Assembly: GCA_910577845.1 (NCBI GenBank)
Contig: CAJTNA010000032.1
Span: 1 to 8,770 of the forward strand
DNA length: 8,770 nucleotides
DNA from: an uncultured Christensenella sp.
Lineage (GTDB): Bacteria > Bacillota > Clostridia > Christensenellales > UBA3700
Reading direction: 5' to 3'
The number at the start of each line of letters is the position of its first letter. Within the stretch, counting starts at the first letter, position 1. The notes beneath the pieces are model-generated. The model did no database searches and was not told the origin of the DNA. It saw nothing but the letters and a program-made list of their open reading frames with translations. Shown piece by piece: positions 1 through 6,537 of this stretch. The position numbers and the translations under genes are program-made.

Positions 1-15
1 TAGGAGGTTTTTGCT

Positions 16-2097
16 ATGATAAAAAACATAAAAAGAGTAGGGATAATCTTTTTAGCAGTAGCCATAGTTTGTCTTATGGCTATAGGTTGTTTGAGTGCTA
101 ATTATGTTGCTAGTAGTGGCAGTAATTTTAGTAACGACTCTGTTAAATTAGATAGCAGTGTTAATAGTTTTGAACAATACTCTAGTGAAACAGAAATTCC
201 AGAAATTAGTGAGGAGATTTTGATTGTTGGAAATAGCTGTCAAGAATTATCAGCAAAATGGACAGAAGCTGTTGAAAAGTCTTTGACAGGCAAACATATT
301 TTAGCAACATTAAATGCAAATTGGGTTGGAGATGCTGAAAATGGTTTTAGAAGTACTGCAACTGGTTTTAAAAATCAAATAATCTATGTGCCTACTGGGG
401 CAGTAATCACATTAGATTTGAATGGTTATAAAATCAGTAGAGGAATGCACATATTCAAAGATAATGGCGGTATTTTTATTATAGAAGGTGGCACTTTAAT
501 AATTAAGGATAGTTCATATGATTCTGAGCTTTTTTTTGACGCTTACAACTCAAGTTATCAAGGTAAAGTTGATTTGGAAAGGATACCTTGTGGAAGAATT
601 GAGGGAGGACGTAATAATACCTCTGGAGGTGCGATATCAATATATAATGGTAGGTTAGTATTTGAAAGTGGTATGATTTACAACAATAAATCAAGCGAGT
701 ATGGTGGTGCAATTTTTGCTAATAATAAATCTTTTATTGAAATGAAAAATGGTATCATTAATAATAATACTTCTAATGGTGTAAATGGTATGGGTGGCGG
801 TGGTGCTATTTATTTGACTAATGAATGTACATTAAATATTTATAATGGAATTATCCATAAGAACTCAGCTACTTTTTTAATGAATGATGATGGTGGGGCA
901 ATTTTGGTTACAAATGCTTCTGTGTGTAACATAAATGATGGGATTTTTTCTAAGAATACAGCGGAAGATGCTGGTGGCTTTGCTGTTTTGCGTTCTGGAG
1001 TAATGAATATTTTAGGTGGTAGATTTGAGTATAATTTTGCTAGGAATGACGGCGGTGTGCTTTATAATCCAGGAGGGACAACTTATATAGCAAATGCTAC
1101 GTTTGTGAATAATAGTACAGATGGTTATGGCGGTGCATTTAATTTTTCACTAGGCAGTAGCACTGCTGCGATAGCAACAATTAAGGATTCGGTTATAACA
1201 GGAAATACTGCAGTTTTATATGGAGGTGGAATAACTGGTGGCGTTCGCCTTAGCATAGGTAAGAATGTACAAATTTATGGCAATTTTGTTCAAGGAGAAC
1301 CATCTGACCTACACTTGTATAAAAACACAACAGTAAATATCGTTGAAAATTTAGAGAATAGTAAAATCGGCATTGATTTTGACAGTGGTCATAGTGGAAT
1401 ATTTGCGGATGATTACACTGCATATAATATTGTAACCCCATATAATCATTTTTATAGTAATAACTATACAAGTTTAGCTATTGTTAAAGATAATGCTGTG
1501 TCTTTTGAAAAGACAATATCAAGCGGAGTGTATGATTTTATTTATTTGGAAAATGGAAAGCGTACAAACTATAAGGATAAAGATTTAATTCATACAACCA
1601 ATGACTTTGATTTGCGTCAAAATGTAAATGGTGGCAAGCTTGTTCTTGGTGGTGTTATAACAAATACATCTGTAAATGAGTTTTTGCAAAACTTGAATTT
1701 TGAAGGTAACACGCTTAAACTATTTGATGGTGCAAATAATCTAATTTATGATTATAGTAATATGCAAACGGGCTACAATTCATTGTTTGATGATAGTGAC
1801 AGACTTTCAGTTGGAACGGGTTGGAAAATAGAGGTGTATTCCATAACAAATCATAAGGTAGAGGAAATTTATATATCTGTGCTAGGTGATTTAACTGGAG
1901 ATGGTAAGATAAATAGTGCAGATGTAAATTACTTAAGACGAATAGTAAATGATAAGGAGATGTACAATATATTAGCAAGTAAGCCATATATACAGCTAGC
2001 GACATTGCTTATTAAATCAAGCACATTATTGGATAGTGATGCAGATATTTTATGGGGAATTGTCTGCGGTACTAGTAAGATAGAGTATTTTATGTGA
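16..2097 (+). CDS. Secreted beta-helix repeat protein with C-terminal dockerin-like module (possible lipoprotein)
   Basis: A 693-residue exported protein, probably cell-surface; no enzymatic activity is evident. AGGAGG at 2-7, 8 nt before the ATG, sets the start. Residues 1-24 are a signal peptide (basic KNIKR, then a hydrophobic core). MAIG-Cys25 fits a permissive lipobox, though Ala at -3 is unusual. Residues 130-165 carry the ITLDLNG and GGTLII pattern that often leads such beta-helices. Eight GGAI/GGxx motifs follow at residues 204, 230, 262, 293, 320, 346, 372 and 403, spaced 26-32 residues and typically followed by an NGxxxxN turn, as in polymorphic-membrane-protein-type parallel beta-helices. 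After a strand-rich linker and a short beta module (about 560-623), residues 624-645 form a dockerin calcium loop (D625, T627, D629, D636). The second repeat (about 664-685) keeps the helix and D675, but L664, I666 and S668 replace ligands. Family call is firm, function unknown; adhesin or polysaccharide-associated surface protein is a guess. Confidence 0.85.
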   Translation: MIKNIKRVGIIFLAVAIVCLMAIGCLSANYVASSGSNFSNDSVKLDSSVNSFEQYSSETEIPEISEEILIVGNSCQELSAKWTEAVEKSLTGKHILATLNANWVGDAENGFRSTATGFKNQIIYVPTGAVITLDLNGYKISRGMHIFKDNGGIFIIEGGTLIIKDSSYDSELFFDAYNSSYQGKVDLERIPCGRIEGGRNNTSGGAISIYNGRLVFESGMIYNNKSSEYGGAIFANNKSFIEMKNGIINNNTSNGVNGMGGGGAIYLTNECTLNIYNGIIHKNSATFLMNDDGGAILVTNASVCNINDGIFSKNTAEDAGGFAVLRSGVMNILGGRFEYNFARNDGGVLYNPGGTTYIANATFVNNSTDGYGGAFNFSLGSSTAAIATIKDSVITGNTAVLYGGGITGGVRLSIGKNVQIYGNFVQGEPSDLHLYKNTTVNIVENLENSKIGIDFDSGHSGIFADDYTAYNIVTPYNHFYSNNYTSLAIVKDNAVSFEKTISSGVYDFIYLENGKRTNYKDKDLIHTTNDFDLRQNVNGGKLVLGGVITNTSVNEFLQNLNFEGNTLKLFDGANNLIYDYSNMQTGYNSLFDDSDRLSVGTGWKIEVYSITNHKVEEIYISVLGDLTGDGKINSADVNYLRRIVNDKEMYNILASKPYIQLATLLIKSSTLLDSDADILWGIVCGTSKIEYFM

Positions 2098-2164
2098 GTA
2101 TTTATTTTAAATTATATGATATAAAAATAGAGAAAAATTGTTGTCAGTTTGGAATGTTAAACAC

Positions 2165-2201
2165 ACAAATACCATACCAGTATGCTTGGTATGGTATTTG
2201 T
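2165..2201 (+). terminator. Perfect 15-bp hairpin after the beta-helix gene
   Basis: The arm ACAAATACCATACCA (2165-2179) pairs perfectly with TGGTATGGTATTTGT (2187-2201) around a 7-nt loop. T residues follow but are broken by a G at 2205, so the U-tract is imperfect. It lies 67 bp after the stop codon of the beta-helix gene, the right place for a rho-independent terminator. The near-perfect symmetry also allows a protein-binding palindrome. Confidence 0.6.
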
Positions 2202-2259
2202 TTTGTAACAAGATTATACTAGAGGTTTTTGTGTGTGGAAAAAATTTAAGCTAGCGGAT

Positions 2260-2288
2260 TTGAAAATTTCTATTCCTTATGATAAACT
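2260..2288 (+). promoter_or_regulatory. Promoter-like site with no gene behind it
   Basis: TTGAAA (2260-2265) is followed by a 17-nt spacer and TAAACT (2283-2288), with TGA directly in front as an extended -10. Predicted start is near 2295. An AAGGAG sequence follows at 2323-2328, but no ATG, GTG or TTG frame of useful length begins after it. It could be an upstream promoter for the TetR gene or the remains of a lost gene. Confidence 0.35.
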
Positions 2289-2387
2289 TTGCATTTTTTG
2301 TTACATTTATATAATTATTAATAAGGAGAACTATAATATATTAATTAAAAAATAGCATAAAAAATAGTAATAAAAATATGAAAATGT

Positions 2388-2413
2388 GTGTAAAAAATAT
2401 TGAAATTTTACAC
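2388..2413. promoter_or_regulatory. Perfect 8-bp dyad over the tetR -35 box (candidate operator)
   Basis: GTGTAAAA (2388-2395) and TTTTACAC (2406-2413) are exact reverse complements separated by 10 bp. The spacer contains the TTGAAA -35 hexamer of the promoter for the TetR gene. Bound protein here would block RNA polymerase, the usual arrangement for TetR-family autorepression. The dyad is seen directly; its use as operator is inferred. Confidence 0.5.
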
Positions 2414-2428
2414 GATATGTGGTATAAT
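2400..2428 (+). promoter_or_regulatory. Near-consensus extended -10 promoter for the TetR gene
   Basis: TTGAAA (2400-2405), a 17-nt spacer and a perfect TATAAT (2423-2428) preceded by TGG (extended -10). Expected start is about 2435, giving a leader of roughly 32 nt before the ATG at 2467. This is the best sigma-A-type promoter in the window. Confidence 0.75.
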
Positions 2429-2466
2429 ATGCCTAATACTAATGATTTGATACATATGGAGTAATT

Positions 2467-3051
2467 ATGCGAGTTGACAGTAGACCAATTAAAACAAGAA
2501 AAAGTATTAAACAAGCACTTTTAGTATTACTTAAGAAGAAAGATATGTCTAGTATAACTATTAGTGAACTTGCAAATGAGGCAAATGTTAGCAGAAAAAC
2601 TTTTTATTTGCATTACAAAGAAATTTCCGAGATTATTGAGGATATTAAAATTGATTTACAATCATTATTTGATGATAGCATTATGAAAGAGAAGCGTGTC
2701 GGTTTTAGAGTGCGTACTCTTAATTTTATTAATAATATTGTTAAGAGAGTGAATGAGGAAGAAGAGTATTATACACTTATGGCGAGTTCAGACTATGCAA
2801 AAATTATTTTCAATCCGCTTGAGGATAAATTGAAACAAGAGTTTTTGTATGCTTTAGATTCTGAAACTAATATGAGCGATGAAAAGAAAGAGTGCCTTGT
2901 AGATTTTATGATAGGTGGCATAATAAATAGTGTGTTAAAATGGGCTAACAAGGAGAATGGCATATCCACCTATGAGCAATCTAATATTCTGTTTGAAATA
3001 ATTAATAACAATGTTGCTTGTTATTTAAAAAATGACATTAACGGATATTAA
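2467..3051 (+). CDS. TetR/AcrR-family transcriptional regulator
   Basis: A 194-residue protein, the usual length for TetR-family repressors, which are dimers that release DNA when a small ligand binds the C-terminal domain. The N-terminal DNA-binding domain spans about residues 8-55, with the helix-turn-helix at 31-50 (TISELANEANVSRKTFYLHY), a near-textbook match with the TFYLHY recognition-helix signature. The rest is helical and resembles the C-terminal type common in Firmicutes TetR proteins; the ligand cannot be read from sequence. GGAG at 2458-2461, 5 nt before ATG, supports the start. The gene has its own strong promoter overlapped by a perfect dyad, suggesting autoregulation. A flavoprotein gene begins 92 bp after its stop on the same strand and is the likeliest target, with a second dyad in that gap. 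Family call is very safe; target assignment is inference. Confidence 0.9.
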   Translation: MRVDSRPIKTRKSIKQALLVLLKKKDMSSITISELANEANVSRKTFYLHYKEISEIIEDIKIDLQSLFDDSIMKEKRVGFRVRTLNFINNIVKRVNEEEEYYTLMASSDYAKIIFNPLEDKLKQEFLYALDSETNMSDEKKECLVDFMIGGIINSVLKWANKENGISTYEQSNILFEIINNNVACYLKNDINGY

Positions 3052-3082
3052 TGTTAGCAATTTTTAAATTAATGGTTTATTT

Positions 3083-3106
3083 ATTATTGTAAAAGAATAC
3101 AATTAT
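3083..3106. promoter_or_regulatory. Second dyad, between tetR and the flavoprotein gene (candidate operator)
   Basis: ATTGTA (3086-3091) and TACAAT (3098-3103) are exact reverse complements separated by 6 bp, and the symmetry resumes two bases further out after one mismatch. The right arm TACAAT could itself be a -10 box, but I find no convincing -35 in front of it. The TGTAAAA core is shared with the dyad at 2388-2413. Confidence 0.35.
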
Positions 3107-3133
3107 TAACGAAAGGCATAAAGTTGTTTTCTT

Positions 3134-3138
3134 GGAGG
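3134..3138 (+). promoter_or_regulatory. Ribosome binding site that fixes the flavoprotein start
   Basis: GGAGG lies 5 nt before the ATG at 3144. An in-frame TTG at 3132 overlaps this site and would have no binding site of its own, so the ATG, which directly begins the conserved KVLMLNGSP strand, is the start. Confidence 0.85.
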
Positions 3139-3143
3139 TTGAT

Positions 3144-3737
3144 ATGAAAGTTTTAATGTTAAATGGTAGTCCACATAAAAATGGTTCTACATATACTGCA
3201 CTTACTGTAATTGGTGAGGAATTAAAAAAATACGGCGTAGATTATGAGATAATGTGGGTTGGTACAACACCAGTAAGTGGCTGTATTGCTTGTAGCAGTT
3301 GTAAACAAACGGGCAAATGCGTTTTTGATGATATAGTAAATCAATTTGGTGAAAAAGCAACTAAGTGTGATGGTTTTGTTTTTGGTTCACCAGTATATTT
3401 TGCGAGTGTATCGGGTCAAATTCGCAGTGCTATGGATAGAATCTTTATGGCATATAGGCAATTATTTAAGTACAAACCTATTGCGAATATTGTTTGTGAA
3501 AGACGTGCTGGTGGAACAAATGCGTATGACCAGTTAAATAAATATATAGGTATCAGTAATGCATTGCAAGTGCCATCAAAGTATTGGAATATGATGATTG
3601 GTAGGAATGCTGAGGAAGTTTTAAAGGATGAGGAAGGCGTACAAATAATGCAAAATCTTGCAAAAAATATGGCGTGGTTGATTAAAGTGCTTAATGTTGC
3701 GGAAAGTAATGGAATAGGCACTCCAGAAAATGTATAA
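3144..3737 (+). CDS. Flavodoxin-fold NAD(P)H oxidoreductase / iron-sulfur flavoprotein-like
   Basis: A 197-residue cytoplasmic flavoprotein of the NADPH-dependent FMN reductase / iron-sulfur flavoprotein superfamily, expected to bind FMN and move electrons between a nicotinamide or ferredoxin donor and an unknown acceptor. Residues 1-16 carry the FMN phosphate loop (LNGSPHKNGST), and GSPVYF at 81-86 is the flavin-ring loop. Between them C47-x2-C50-x2-C53-x5-C59 matches the compact cysteine motif that holds a 4Fe-4S cluster in archaeal and clostridial Isf proteins, though many relatives of this length carry a similar motif without a proven cluster. It follows a TetR regulator on the same strand with a dyad in the gap, so it is probably the regulated gene, perhaps answering a quinone, electrophile or oxygen-related signal. 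The fold is certain; the cluster is likely but unproven; the substrate is unknown. Confidence 0.85.
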   Translation: MKVLMLNGSPHKNGSTYTALTVIGEELKKYGVDYEIMWVGTTPVSGCIACSSCKQTGKCVFDDIVNQFGEKATKCDGFVFGSPVYFASVSGQIRSAMDRIFMAYRQLFKYKPIANIVCERRAGGTNAYDQLNKYIGISNALQVPSKYWNMMIGRNAEEVLKDEEGVQIMQNLAKNMAWLIKVLNVAESNGIGTPENV

Positions 3738-3774
3738 AATAAAAGGTAATTAATGGCAAAAGAATAGTGTTTTG

Positions 3775-3803
3775 TTGACTTATTATTTTTGCTATGATAA
3801 ACT
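3775..3803 (+). promoter_or_regulatory. Promoter-like site after the flavoprotein gene
   Basis: TTGACT (3775-3780), a 17-nt spacer and TAAACT (3798-3803) preceded by TGA as an extended -10. The architecture is the same as at 2260-2288. Predicted start is near 3810, which would give nadA a leader of about 415 nt unless the transcript ends earlier. Confidence 0.4.
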
Positions 3804-4079
3804 ATTAACAATATAATTGCAATATATCGCAAGTTGTACATATATAACAAAAAAAATTATTTTTTGGAACCTATTATAAGCGACACATAGAGTGAAATTT
3901 GGCAGTAGTTGATAATAATTCTATTTTGTCACTTGTTTTAACAAAAAAATTATATTTATGTGTTAATTTATGATAAACTAAATTTAACAGCACATAATTT
4001 TATTATTTTGAATTGTAAAAATATTGTTGCAGATTACTTTTAATAATTGTGATATGTATGTAAGGCAAGAAACTTGTTA

Positions 4080-4102
4080 TTAAGTTTAATTTTAAGTTTA
4101 AT
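4080..4102. repeat. Tandem 11-bp direct repeat in the nadA leader
   Basis: TTAAGTTTAAT occurs at 4080-4090 and again at 4092-4102, a 12-bp period. It could be a paired half-site for a regulator or chance in AT-rich DNA. Confidence 0.5.
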
Positions 4103-4106
4103 AAAA

Positions 4107-4145
4107 AATAAAATTTAACTCAATGTAAAATTTTATTAATAAAAT
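4107..4145. repeat. Overlapping AT-only inverted repeats before nadA
   Basis: AATAAAATTT (4107-4116) pairs exactly with AAATTTTATT (4128-4137) around an 11-nt loop. The right arm overlaps a perfect 16-bp palindrome at 4130-4145, which is followed by five T residues at 4147-4151. The two structures exclude each other, as in an attenuator, but with no G:C pairs they would be weak. Confidence 0.35.
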
Positions 4146-4225
4146 ATTTTTAAGTAGATTGGAAGTGTGAGTTTTGGCATAAAAGTAAGGCTATAACCGC
4201 AGAATATATTTATGGAGATAAACAA

Positions 4226-5131
4226 ATGAGAGAAAATTTTGAAAGGGTAGCACAGCTGAAAAAAGAAAAAAATGCCGTTATTCTTGCCCATTACTATGTG
4301 GATGACGATGTTCAGCAAGTTGCAGACTATATTGGTGACTCATATTATTTAAGCAAAGTAGCAACTACTCTTTCTGAAAAGGTAATTGTATTTGCTGGTG
4401 TTAATTTTATGGCGGATAGTGCAAAAGTTTTAAACCCAGATAAAAAGGTTATTTTGCCAGATATTACAGCAGATTGCCCAATGGCACATATGGTTACAAC
4501 TGCTCAAATAAAAAAAGTGCGTGAAATGTATGACGATGTTGCAGTTGTATGTTATATTAACTCCACTTTAGAGCTTAAGGCGGAAAGTGATGTTTGTGTA
4601 ACAAGTGCAAATGCAATAAAGGTTGTGAAGGCATTGCCAAATAAAAACATCTTTTTTATTCCAGATAAAAACTTGGCTCATTTTGTGGCAGAAAGGATAC
4701 CAGAAAAGCATTTTATTTATAATGAGGGGTATTGTCCTGTTCACAATTTCTTAGAAGTTAAATATGTTGAGGATATTAAGAAAAAATATCCTAATATCAA
4801 AGTGCTTGCACACCCAGAATGTCCAAGACTTGTGTTAGAAAAAGCTGACTATATTGGCAGTACATCGGGCATTATAGACTATGCGAAGAATAGTGATGAC
4901 AAAGAGTTTTTGATATGTACAGAAAATGGAGTTAATCATAAATTAAAACTGGACAACCCTAATAAAATGTTTATATTTAACGATTTAAGCATTTGCCCAG
5001 ATATGAAAAAAATTACTTTACAAAGTGTCATAGACGCTCTTGAGGGATTAAAACCAGAAGTAACTGTATCAGAAGATTTGCGTAAGCTAGCATTAAAACC
5101 TTTGGAAAAAATGCTTGAGCTTGCAAAATGA
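4226..5131 (+). CDS. nadA: Quinolinate synthase NadA
   Basis: A 301-residue cytoplasmic iron-sulfur enzyme that condenses iminoaspartate with dihydroxyacetone phosphate to form quinolinate, the second step of de novo NAD synthesis. It is the short form of the family, close in length to the Thermotoga and Pyrococcus enzymes. The three expected 4Fe-4S ligands are all present: C84 in TADCPMAHM, C170 in EGYCPVHN and C257 in SICPDMK, at almost exactly the spacing of the structurally known enzymes. Other family motifs are ILAHYYVDDDVQ (19-30), the IGDS loop (36-39), GVNFMADSAK (58-67), HPEC (196-199) and GSTSG (211-215). GGAG at 4214-4217, 8 nt before the ATG, supports the start. It leads the order nadA-nadB-nadC, with 98 bp before nadB. 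The cluster is oxygen-sensitive, fitting an anaerobic host. Nothing essential appears missing. Confidence 0.98.
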   Translation: MRENFERVAQLKKEKNAVILAHYYVDDDVQQVADYIGDSYYLSKVATTLSEKVIVFAGVNFMADSAKVLNPDKKVILPDITADCPMAHMVTTAQIKKVREMYDDVAVVCYINSTLELKAESDVCVTSANAIKVVKALPNKNIFFIPDKNLAHFVAERIPEKHFIYNEGYCPVHNFLEVKYVEDIKKKYPNIKVLAHPECPRLVLEKADYIGSTSGIIDYAKNSDDKEFLICTENGVNHKLKLDNPNKMFIFNDLSICPDMKKITLQSVIDALEGLKPEVTVSEDLRKLALKPLEKMLELAK

Positions 5132-5143
5132 TTGTGATAAAAT
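5115..5143 (+). promoter_or_regulatory. Candidate internal promoter for nadBC
   Basis: TTGAGC (5115-5120), a 17-nt spacer and TAAAAT (5138-5143) preceded by TGA as an extended -10. The -35 lies in the last codons of nadA and the -10 just past its stop. Predicted start is near 5150, about 80 nt before nadB. It resembles the TGATAAACT sites elsewhere in the window. Confidence 0.35.
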
Positions 5144-5229
5144 ATACAACAAAATTTTAAAAATAAATCAAAAATCGGTATTATTTTACAAAAAGACAAA
5201 GTTTTACTTAACTAATTGAGGATAATTAT

Positions 5230-6537
5230 ATGGATAATTTTTATGACGTCATAGTAGTAGGTACAGGCGTAGCTGGGCTTTATACTTGTTTGAAGCTATC
5301 AAGAGAAAAGAAAGTTTTGTTACTTACTAAGGACGAGGTGTTAAATTGTGATTCTTATCTTGCACAAGGCGGTATTTGTACATTGCTTGACGAGGAAGAT
5401 TACAAACCATATTTTGAGGACACCTTGCGTGCTGGTAGGTTTGAAAATGATTTGATTGCTGTAGACGATATGTTAAAACAATCAAGGGAGATTATTCGTG
5501 ATTTAATTGATAATGGTGTAGACTTTGATAAAAATGCTGACGGAAGTTTGAACTATACTAGAGAGGGAGGGCATTCAACATTCCGTATTTTACACCACCA
5601 AGACGTAACTGGTAAAGAGATTACTTCAAAGTTGTTTGAGCAAGTAAAAAAGCTAAGCAATGTTACTATTAAGCAGTTTACTTTGGTTATGGATATTATT
5701 CAAAATGGTAAAGCTTGCTGTGGGGTTGTTGTAAAAGATGAGGACAAAAATCCTCAAGCAGTTTATAGCAGAGATGTTGTTTTTGCAACAGGTGGCTTGG
5801 GTGGTTTGTTTGCAAACTCTACAAATTTCAGTCATATTACTGGTGATGCTTTTGCAATTGCTATCCGTAATGGTGTGGAACTAAAAAATATTAATTATAT
5901 ACAAATTCATCCAACAGTGCTTTTTTCAAAATCTTTAGGAAGAAGATTTTTGATTTCCGAATCTGTAAGGGGTGAGGGTGCAAAGTTGCTTAACAAAAAC
6001 GGTGAGCGTTTTGTAAATGAATTGTTGCCACGTGATGTAGTTGCAGGGGCTATATTGGAGCAAATGCGTAAGGATAATACTGAACACGTTTGGCTTGATT
6101 TTAGCGATATTCCAAAAAAGGAAATTATGAAACATTTCCCTAACATTTACAGTAAATGCTTAGAGGAAGGCTTTGATGTTACAAAACAACCAATTCCAGT
6201 AGTACCTGCTCAACATTATTTAATGGGCGGTATACGTGCGGATATTTGTGGTGTTACTTCTCTAAAGCATTTATATGCTGTTGGTGAAACTGCTAATAAT
6301 GGCGTACACGGGGCAAATCGTCTTGCTAGTAATTCGCTTTTGGAAAGTTTGACTTTTTCTAAAAATTGTGCAAGGGTTATTAACTACGATAAGTCAGAAA
6401 TGGCAAAGTGTGATATAAAAATTGACCTTTCAAAATACGCAAATGCAGAAAAGTGGCAAAAGGAAAACAAGGCACTTGTGCTTGAGGAAATAAAAAAGAA
6501 TGATGAGGTGTTTTATGATAAATGGTGTAACATTTAA
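5230..6537 (+). CDS. nadB: L-aspartate oxidase NadB
   Basis: A 435-residue FAD flavoprotein that oxidises L-aspartate to iminoaspartate, the first step of de novo NAD synthesis; under anaerobic conditions fumarate is the usual electron acceptor. The FAD dinucleotide-binding loop is at 10-16 (VGTGVAG), and SYLAQGGI at 42-49 is the usual flavin-contact segment. Residues matching the E. coli substrate and catalytic set are present: E112 (TREGGHS), H227 (IQIHPT), R268 (LPRDVVA), H329 (AQHYLMGG) and R364 (GANRLASNSLLES). The long E. coli-type enzyme has about 540 residues; this one ends about 54 residues after the last flavin motif, so the C-terminal helical domain is mostly absent. Short forms of this kind occur, as I recall, in other Clostridia, and the frame is clean, so I do not call it truncated. 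GAGG at 5218-5221 supports the ATG. Its last 23 nt overlap nadC. Confidence 0.97.
   Translation: MDNFYDVIVVGTGVAGLYTCLKLSREKKVLLLTKDEVLNCDSYLAQGGICTLLDEEDYKPYFEDTLRAGRFENDLIAVDDMLKQSREIIRDLIDNGVDFDKNADGSLNYTREGGHSTFRILHHQDVTGKEITSKLFEQVKKLSNVTIKQFTLVMDIIQNGKACCGVVVKDEDKNPQAVYSRDVVFATGGLGGLFANSTNFSHITGDAFAIAIRNGVELKNINYIQIHPTVLFSKSLGRRFLISESVRGEGAKLLNKNGERFVNELLPRDVVAGAILEQMRKDNTEHVWLDFSDIPKKEIMKHFPNIYSKCLEEGFDVTKQPIPVVPAQHYLMGGIRADICGVTSLKHLYAVGETANNGVHGANRLASNSLLESLTFSKNCARVINYDKSEMAKCDIKIDLSKYANAEKWQKENKALVLEEIKKNDEVFYDKWCNI
6505..6510 (+). promoter_or_regulatory. nadC ribosome binding site inside nadB
   Basis: GAGGTG sits at 6505-6510 within the nadB coding sequence, with GAGG ending 6 nt before the ATG at 6515. 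An earlier in-frame ATG at 6500 has no binding site at proper distance, so 6515 is preferred. This arrangement normally couples nadC translation to nadB. Confidence 0.75.

Larger units (their letters stand above)
3738..4225. other. 488-bp AT-rich gap upstream of nadA
   Basis: I find no gene here: frames on both strands are short and none pairs a ribosome binding site with a credible protein. It holds one promoter-like site (3775-3803), two copies of TATGATAAACTA (3793-3804 and 3969-3980), short AT-only inverted repeats and a tandem 11-bp repeat. No G/C-rich hairpin suggests a riboswitch, and no paired TGTC/GACA operator of the kind I associate with NiaR is visible. The nadA promoter must lie here, but I cannot place it with confidence; the extended -10-like copy at 3974-3979 is one candidate, without a good -35. 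Confidence 0.6.

Noticed and set aside
2204..2306. TGTAACAA (2204-2211) and TTGTTACA (2299-2306) as a terminal inverted repeat
   Set aside because: Only 8 bp match, there is no gene between them, and no target duplication is visible.
3132..3143. TTG at 3132 as the flavoprotein start
   Set aside because: It overlaps the GGAGG that serves the ATG at 3144 and adds four residues before a beta-strand that normally begins the protein.
3416..3850. A 144-residue minus-strand frame over the flavoprotein gene
   Set aside because: It is antisense to a clearly conserved protein, has no recognisable motifs and no ribosome binding site; AT-rich DNA makes such frames common. The same holds for the minus-strand frames at 503-712, 1250-1471, 1715-2005, 4136-4318, 4936-5199, 5653-5835, 5907-6146 and 7063-7248.
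3924..3946. TTTTGT...ACAAAA as a NiaR or other nad operator
   Set aside because: Only short AT-rich arms match and the TGTC half-site has no partner, so I would not assign it to a known regulator.
6500..6514. ATG at 6500 as the nadC start
   Set aside because: No ribosome binding site stands in front of it at the right distance, while GAGG at 6505-6508 is well placed for the ATG at 6515.
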